Below, piece by piece: positions 10,901-19,900 of a DNA stretch of 20,288 bases. The notes under the pieces are model-generated. The model worked only from the letters and a program-made list of their open reading frames with translations, did not search any database and was not told the DNA's origin. The translations under genes and the position numbers were made by a program. Position 1 is the stretch's first letter; every line of letters begins with the position of its first letter. Origin of the DNA: Lenisia limosa (taxonomy: Eukaryota > Breviatea); the NCBI GenBank assembly GCA_001655205.1, contig LPNZ01008518.1, positions 1-20,288 of the forward strand, written 5' to 3'.

Positions 10901-13900
10901 NNNNNNNNNNNNNNNNNNNNNNNTCCTGTTCAAACTCCTTCTGAACCTTGTCCGTGCTTGCCGCAGTCTTGGCCGCAGCCTTCTCCTCAAGCAATGCTGT
11001 TTCCTTGGCCTCTTCTGCAGCCAGTTCCTTGTTCATTGACTGGCGTTCGGCAACGAAACGGGCTTCAAGCTCGGGGGCCACAGTCGGCTCGGTTGAGATA
11101 CTGCTATGACCACCCAAGCCGGCTTCAGCTAGAGCGTTTCGGGCATCATCTCCACCCCGGTCCGCGAGAACCTGGACCAGTTGTGTGACCACCTCAGGGC
11201 CAAGGGGCGCGTTTTTGTCACCACTTGCGACCTTTTGCAGCCACGCCGCGACTGCTGAAGGAACTTGGTCATCTATGGAAGAGGTGTCCAGGGATTTGCT
11301 CGCAATCTGAGTACTTGAACGCCCAGCAACAAGCTCATTAGCTGTCTCGCGGTTGAGCTTGGCACGGAAGCGGCTCCAGTTCAGTTCCTCAGCACACGTG
11401 ACTAGCTCTTTCTCCTGATTGGCTTCGCCGTCGCGGAACTCACTGACAAGAGCGAGAAGACTTCCGTTGAGTTTGGCTAGAAGAACTTCGCGGGCGCTAT
11501 CCCCATTGGTTCGGATTTCATCTTCAAATGTCTGGACAAGATCCACACCCGCGGCTCTGGTCCGATCGATGAAGCCGAGCCATCTCTGCAGGGCCACAAT
11601 GACCTCCATCTCAAAGGCTGCGTCCATGCCGTCTCCAGAGCTGAGTGCGCGAACCACGTCAACGCCAACTTCCTTAACGGGAAGGGCGTCAGCGCGCCGT
11701 CCTGCCTCGCGCTCACTTCTGCGTTTGATTGCCGTGATGTCGTCATCAGCATTGTCAAACTCTTCAAAAGCCTCTCCGAGACCGCGAACAAGAACTACGT
11801 TCTGAAGGGCATTGGACAAAGTGTTGCCGACTCCTTGCATGGTTCGTTGGAGGTCCAGAAGGGTCCTGTCGAACCGCCTGTCGTGGCTCTGACGTGTCAT
11901 AGTTTCTTCATTGACGAGCTGGACCGCCTTTTCTGGTTCAGCAATGATATTCGGCCGTTCAGCGCCTGACTCGCTAGTTTCCTCCGACTTCCGGTGTTGG
12001 ATGCGGAGATACGCCCTACGACTGTGCTGGAGACTGACCAACGTTTGTCCTGCGGCTTGAGATGCTGCACGATGACGGTCAACACCAGATTGCGCTGACG
12101 CCAAGGTTTCACGCCAAACTTCAGCAAAGTGCTCAACTTCCGCGTTCAAAGCCGACTGGGATGCAATTTGGTCGGAGGTAGATTCGGCCTTTGTAACCGC
12201 CGCAGCCAATTCTCCAAGATGTGCAATGTGTTGTCTTCCTAAAGAGGCGAGTCCATCAGCCACATCATCAATTTGAGTAGCCAAATTCAGGTGTGCAGTC
12301 GCCTCTCGTTCCAAGGCACAAGATTGAACCGACCCATGAACTGGACGGATAGAGAACGTTGCGTCATCAGCCGCAACGCTTCCGATTGTTACAACATCCC
12401 CGGTCAATGAATCAGCCATTGGAGTGAGGTCTGGTAGAATTGGTACGGACTTAGCAGGAGACGACACATCACTCACAAAGCCTCCGAGAGGGATGCAAGT
12501 GCCTGTCGTGGAGTCAAGGCCAACGCCGGATACAATTGTTAGAGACCCGGTCAGCGGGTCCATCATAGGTGCTCCGATCATGATGGCTTCAGGGCTGCCT
12601 GTGAAGATACTGGTCATTGCACCGCCAACTGCGACAAACTGTCTGGATGACGGGTCCACCGTTGTGGCTAGAACCGGGACAGAAATTTGATGCAAATTAT
12701 CGATTATGCTGGTGTCTGAGGTGAGAGGTGTCGCTCCAGGGAGACGAGAGATTCCTGAAGTGTTATTAAAATAAAAAAGCTCCAATAAGAAAAATAGTAT
12801 TGAATTAGAGTTTTTCCAAGTATGAAATATTTTTCGAAAAAAACCCAAATTTCAGCAATACAAACCTGAGGGAGGAGGACACATTGTGATTAGCTTGCCA
12901 AGAGAAGTTGTGTCATTGGTGTCAGTGATGAAGGTAGGCTTACTGCGCACACGGTCAACAGCAACGGAACCTGCCAAATATACTGCTCGACCCGTTTCTG
13001 GGTGAACCACAAGGTCTCCATCCAGGTTGCGCGAGAATGACATGGTAACCGGCTGGGAGGTTGGTCTGTTCCGAGGAGGGCGCACCAAACGCACACCGTC
13101 CTTCAAATTAGCAAGGCCTGCTGGGCCAACAGAGCAGAATTGCGTGCCTTCCAAAGGCTCGCCGCGCCGACTAAAGATCTCATGTCGTGGTACGATGCCA
13201 CCATGACTAGTTATCAGTGCAGCGCCGGAGGCTTTGCCCAATGAATACCATGCGCGACAACGTGTGGCTTCTTCGCGTGCCTTTGCGTGTGCGCTTGAGG
13301 CAAGGCTTTGAAGTTTAGTCATAGACGTTTCAGCTCTGGTCTGCATTGTATGAAGGGCTTCCTTCAAAAGAGCTTCGTCAGTAATGCCCAAAGAAGACAC
13401 GTCGGCAATGCGCTTTGCCTCCTGCTGCATTAGCTCGGCTTGGCGAAGAACGGCCTTAACAGACGAAATAAAAACGGCCCTGAACCGGTCGCGCTTGGCT
13501 GCTTCAAGATCTAAGGCCCGCGTCCATTCAAAGAGAATATCATCGTAACGGCGCGCAAGGCGCTGGCGCTGTACGATCTCACTTCTTGACAGGGTTGTCG
13601 CGGCGACAGCACCCGGGGCGACAGCTTCCATTCGGTCCTCAATGATTCCACGAAGTTCGCCTGTTTTGTCATGGACTCGATCATAAAGATCTCTGATTTC
13701 AGCCTGGGTTTGTGCCAGTTGCTTTTTCATTGACAAAGTCTGGTCATTGAGTTTGTCGTAGACCGTATTGGCCGAGAACGCTTCCAGGTCGATTTGGTGA
13801 GCATCATCAAAGAACTCAGCTGCAGCACCTTCATAGGGAAGCTTCTTTCCAACAGACTGGCTGGTAGAATCAGGTGCCCGCGATACAATAGCTTGCGTTT

Positions 13901-16900
13901 CACCTTGCAGGTTGGCCACAACCGTAGTTGATGTTAACTCAGTTTCATCGTCATCACGATGGCCTACGTTCGTGAAAACCGATAGTTAACAGCATTGCTT
14001 TTTTTCTCATGTATTTCTGATTTTCATGTGAAATTATGATTATACTTAATATGTACAGTGACCGGGATAAGTCTTGACCGATTTGCTATGAGATTTCCCA
14101 AGGAAAATAGGTCAAGACGTCCCTGGCACTGTACATATACTGTATATCCCCAAGACCTAATCGTCAAAAGCACACCCCACTAACCCTGTGCAGCAAGTAG
14201 TAACGTAGTGAGGTCATCAGCTTGGGTGCGCATTCGAGAGATCACCTTCTGCCCCACTGAGGAGTAGTTGTGCATGGGGTGACCAGAAGCAACTTGGCGG
14301 TACACGGCTCGGGTATCTCCTTCCGACTCCCAGCCAGAGGACCGGAAGACAAATACACCACTCACTACTCCCACTGTAAAGAGGGCAACAATTAGAACTA
14401 ATGCGGCGATGAGCAGCCAATCTGGCTCGAGAACTAGTCTGTCTTCGGGCGAGACTCCAACCAAAATCAGGCTTTGGGGCGTGTGTGGCAAGACTCGGGC
14501 AGATGCCGCAGTCGGACAGTCCATTGTTGAATCTAGGACGCTGATGACAGTTTCCCTATAAGGATTGGCATTGTCGGCAAATACATAAGTTCCGGGCGAA
14601 GTGAAGGTCATTGCAAATGATGCTGGAGAGTAAAAAAGAGAGGGGAATGACGGACATTACATATTGTCAAAGATATAATGTGAAAGGACAAACCTGGAGG
14701 GGATGCCGAAGCCATGGCAGTTGCAAGGTTCCGAAGTGGACCGTAGTCGAAGCCTAGATGCATGAGTTTCGGAATATAACAAAATATTTCCACTAAACAA
14801 AAAAAACATGATTAAAAATAGCAAAAAACGAACCAGTGTTATCGTTGAGCAACGAGTCCTTGACGTAAACGGGGTAATGGTCATCAAATACAGCCACAAC
14901 TAAGCCTTCGCCAGCCCTGAGGCAAACAACGGGATCAATTAGTCCGCGACCGGCAAAGTCCGAAGATGACATGTTCATACTCCGTACGTCTCGAAGACTC
15001 AGGTTCGGGTCAGCTGGACCAAGAATCGCGGACCAATAGTCGGCAGTTGGCTCATAGAGCCCCTTGAAGCCGTCGTCACCAAGCATGCTGTAGGCCTGCA
15101 GACGGCAGGACTGGGCGGCAGAGGGGCAAGTCACGTGCCAATGATCACTAGATTGCGGCACGTCATCAATAGCAACATCTGATCCGGTCCCAGTCTTGAC
15201 TGACGCCACGGCCGCGCCATCAATTTGCTTCAGCGACACCACTGAATTGTCGTCAACGGACACAACCAAACCTGGTGCGCTGGCTCGACAATGAGCATCG
15301 CAAACTTCGTTCGGCGTTAAATGGCCGTTACACGTGCACGTACCACTCAAATAGTCCAGTTCACCACCTTGTGAGCCGCAGATAAGAAGACATTGCATAT
15401 CGTCATCAAGAATGCATCCTCCGTTTGTGTCGCGTGAGGATGACGTGCCACATCGGTCAAACACGATCGCCTGGCATCCAATTGTTCCGTCGGCATCCGA
15501 CACACTAAGCCCGGTACTAATTGCTTCATATCTCGGCTTACAGAGGCAAGATCCGTCACTTTCAAGATAGACACGATGTCGACCAATACATGTGCACTCA
15601 GTTGCTCCAACGTCAGATGTTGCACTGGCACCACAAGGAAGGCATTCGGTTGACCCTTCAGATGCAGCATAAGAGCCCTCAATACAGGGGAGGCAGTCCG
15701 TGATGTTTCCAGCTCCCTCCAGGACCCTAATGGTCCCTGCTGGGCATTTGATTGCTTCAGAAGATCCTTCGGGGCAATAGTTACCAGCTGGACAGATGCG
15801 GCCTTTCTCAGTGACCGGATCGGTCGGCTCAGCAGCGCTCGTTTCGCCAAGACAGACATAACCTGGGGTGCACAATGCACATGGACCACGATGGTCATGG
15901 CTTCCAGTCTGGTAGCTTCCAGGGGGACAAGGGTAGCACGCTGTTGCCTCTGCTCCTCTCGCTGATACAGTGAGTGATGCTCTCGGTGCCCATCCCAAAC
16001 TGCAACTCAACGGCTCAACCTGGTTGCCGGGGCAATAAGACCCGTCAGGGCAAAGCAGCGGGCTTGGTGTGAGAAGAGGGCAGTAGTAACCTGAGGGACA
16101 CGGCGTGGCAACGGACGACAGTTCCGGGCAGAAAGTTCCGGCCGCGCACGTGATCTCAATGACCGAAGGTGACGGACAATGCGTTCCTGCCTTACAGGGG
16201 TATGGTGTGGACGTCAAATATGGACAGTAGTAGCCGGGAGGGCAGGCAATGGCAGCCGAGGAAAGCGCGGGACAATAGTACCCTGCCGGACAAACTAATG
16301 AAACCGAGGAGCCTTCGGGGCAGTACGTCGTTGTGTTGCATGGAGTGGCGGAGAGCTCGGCTACACCGCAGAAGTAGCCGCCTGGACAAAGAGGGCAGTC
16401 GTCGGCACGTTGGGCCCCATCAAGAAGCCGGAGCCGACCAGTGGGACATGGGATGGCGGCACTACTTGCTAACGGACAGAAGTGCCCGGGAGGACAGGGG
16501 AACGAGTTGGGATCCGCAATACCATCGGTAGCACATAGGGTCCCTGGTGGACACGGCAGGCAAACGGCTCCAGAGGAACCGAGAGTTTCGTTGTTGTACG
16601 TCCCAACAGGGCAGTTTTCAGGGAGGCCGTCAACAGGACAAAACATTCCCATGGGACACGGAGCGGGAACAGGGTTTCCGTCGGTACAAATGTAGCCGCC
16701 AGGACAGGGCACACAGTCATCAGCGCTGGAACCCCCTTCGTCAGCTCGAACAGTTCCATTGACGCAAACCATTGGCGTGCTAGTTCCTGCTAGACAGTAA
16801 TGGCCTTTCGGGCACAGGCCGCGAAGGAGCACAAGAGAACTGTCGTAGACATTGCTCGGAGTAGGGCTGCTTGAACCGGAGCTACAAAGGTATCCTGCTG

Positions 16901-19900
16901 CACAGGGACCTGCATCAATTCCGACTTGACAGAAACGACCGGCAGGACAATTCACGCATTCTGACTCGGCGTGGAGACCAGTACCGCTACTTGTCAGTCC
17001 TAAAAGAGTGAGACAAAAATATGCAGGGAGAAAGTAAAACAAGTTCATATCACAAAGAAAAAGACACAACTCCAATAATATTTTACAATAATAGCTCACA
17101 TCCCTGTTACCTGCAGGACAAACGGTGGGAGCAGCGGCGCCTTCAGGACAGTAGTGGCCAAGGGGACAGTCGGTAGGGGCTGCAGCACCGTCACGACAAT
17201 AGCTTCCAATGGTGCAGTTCTTACATTCGGCCATTCCAACTTCGTCTTGATACTGCCCATCAGGACACTCAATGGCCGCTGGTGAGTTAGCAGGGCAATA
17301 GTGGCCAATCGGACAAATGCCAGCAACGGGAGTTGGCGTTTCCGTCCCCGCAGAGGCAATGCAGAAGTAGCCCGAGTCACACGGACCGGTTGGGGTTGTG
17401 GCAGCGAGGGAGTCGCAGTAGAAGCCACCAGGACAGGGGAGACAACTGGCAAGGCTTTCACCACCCGTGTCAGCAAGAAGATAACCATGGGGACAGACAG
17501 CTTTGGAACTGGTGCCTTCTTCACAGTAGTGACCTGGGGGGCACTGCATATTGCCGGCTGGCACAATTGGTGTGGGGTCTTCCGCACTGCTTTCGCAATA
17601 CCACCCTGCTGAACACGGCCCGGTCGGGGAGGACAGGCCGGCGGAGGCGCAGTATTGCCCAGCTGGACATGGGGTACACTGATCTTCCGATGCCAGGTCG
17701 TCGGTGAGCCCAATAGTGGAAATCGGGCAAGGTACGGCGGCAGGAGTGCCTTCGGGACAGTAGTAGCCGAGAGGACACGGTGCTGTGGTGTTGAGAGAAA
17801 AGGCGTTACAAAGCCTGCCGCTCGGACAGTTGTCACAGTCAGCCATGGTGGTGAGAGCCTGGTAAGTACCCGGTTGACAAGGGGTAGCTAAAGAAGATGC
17901 CGTCGGGCATTTGTGGCCAATTGGGCAAATAAGTCCTCCGGTGAGGGGCGTGCCGGACAGCACAGTAGGTGTCGCCGTGTCGGCCCCGAGGACACAGTAG
18001 TATCCCTCTTGACAGTCGCCAGTTCCGGGGAGGGCTGGGGTGCTCCCATCGCAATACTTACCTGGGGGGCATGGCAAACAGTCCGATAACACGGTACGGG
18101 CTGTGTTGTTGGTGTAGGTACCTGCCGGACAAGCCAGCGCGGCTGCCGTGCCCTCGGGACAATAATGGCCCGGGGGACATAAGCCGCCTTGACGTGACGC
18201 AAGTCCAACGGAACAAAGTCCATCACCGCAGCCCGAAATACACGTCACACCAGCAGGGCATTTCAGAGTAGCTGCTATGTCACCTGGACCTGGACAATAG
18301 TAACCGGCAGAACAGGGGGTACAGTCGGTAATAAGAGAGGCGCCCGTTGTGGCTCGAAAGGTTCCAGAAGGACAACTTCCGACCTCAGTTCCATCGCCGC
18401 CGGAGCAGAACGAGCCTTCAGGGCATGTGATTGGGGTTATCGTGCCCAAGCCGGGGCAGTGGGTGCTTGGGGGGCAGGACTGACATACAGAGGCTCCGAA
18501 TCCACCAGAATATGTTCCATTGGGACACTGAATTGGAAGGGCCGTACCGGGCAGTATGCCGTCAGGAGAAGCAGGACAATAGTGACCTGGGGTACACAGT
18601 CCTCCGTTGACGCTGTCAGTCGGCGTCGCACTTTCTTGGCCCTCTTTGCACCAGAATGTGGCGTTACAAGGACCTGATGGAGCTGCCGAGCCAGTGTTGC
18701 AGAAATAACCTGCGGGGCATTGAAGACAGGAAGCCAAGCTTGTACCCGCGGTGCTCGGGTGATAGGTTCCGGCTGGGCATGGTGTACCTGCTCCGCTGCC
18801 GGAAAGGCAGTAGTGACCTGAGGGACAAGGCTGCCCAAAGGTCATCCAAGATTCCGACGGATTAGGCAAGTAGGAACCGTCGGAACAAACGAAGCCAGCA
18901 TCACAGTCGTCGGTAGGCTCCAGAAGTCCATCTGTACCGCAGTATTGTCCAGGAGGACAGCTGAGACAGTCGGTATCAATTGTGATGGATGTGTCGTTGC
19001 TATAGCGACCACGGGGGCAAGGAATGCTCGCAAACCCGCCACTAGGGCAGTAGCTACCCCTTGGGCATACTTCAGGAACTGACGTGGCTGGGTCAGGGCA
19101 AATAAAACCGGACGTACATGGCACACACGTGGACTGCGCCGATATAGAAGTCATTGTACCAGGGGCACACGCTTGAGGCTGGGAGCTGCCGGCGGAGGTG
19201 AAGTATCCTGGTGGCGCTGCATGTTGCTCTCCGTCTACGGCCCGGCCGGTGCAGTAGAAGCCAGCAGTGCAGTCCGGGCCGGGTGCAGACATTCCCGCTG
19301 TGGGGCAGTAGTGACCGGGGGAGCAGTCGAGACAGACTGAGACAGCACGGGCTCCGGTGTCAGGGAAATAGGTACCCTGGGTGGTGAGTGATATTTCGAA
19401 GGTTGAACCGCTATAAGTCATTCATGACATTATTGATCATTTGGAAATACAATGAAAATAACGATTAATCAAAATAACATAAATTTGGCAAACCTGGGGG
19501 CATGCAAGGGGTTCTGCAGCGCCTTGATCGCAGTAGTGTCCACTTGGACATAAGCCACCCTCGGCATCCACAAAAGGCTCGGATGACGTTGAGCCGGTTT
19601 TACAGAAGTATCCAGGGCTACACGGCCCGGTCGGGGCTGTCAGACCTCTACCATCACAAAATTGCCCCGGAGGGCATGTGTGACAATCCGTCAAGCTGCC
19701 GAGACGGGTGACGTTGCCGAAAGTTCCAGCTGGGCAGAAGGTGTAGTCCACTGAGCCTTCGGGGCAATAGGACCCGTCAGGACAGTCTATTGGCACAATG
19801 GAAGCCTGCGGACAGTAGCTTGAAGTGGGGCAAGTTAGGCAGAACGTTGCGTTCTTGCCACCAAAAACATTGTTATAGGTTCCGGCAGGGCAGGGTTCAC

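Larger units (their letters stand above)
2507..12330 (-). other. Cytoplasmic coiled-coil stalk
   Basis: From mid exon 8 to exon 35 the visible protein (about 1,450 residues) is dominated by E, K, R, Q, A and L with heptad-like Leu spacing, for example LQELKKQLEEEKTERL and EEERAAKALDKLKKRQEAL. Cys and Pro are rare. A few acidic or Pro-rich breaks (EKPAAQPEPSATLTS, PSSEAEPDD) would act as hinges. A long intracellular rod or dimerisation arm is likely. Confidence 0.85.

Noticed and set aside
14793-14833. C-terminus FFAIFNHVFFV after exon 4
   Set aside because: This is read-through into the 80-bp intron. Splicing at 14834 restores DNTG-FDYGPLRNL and the TM exon follows.
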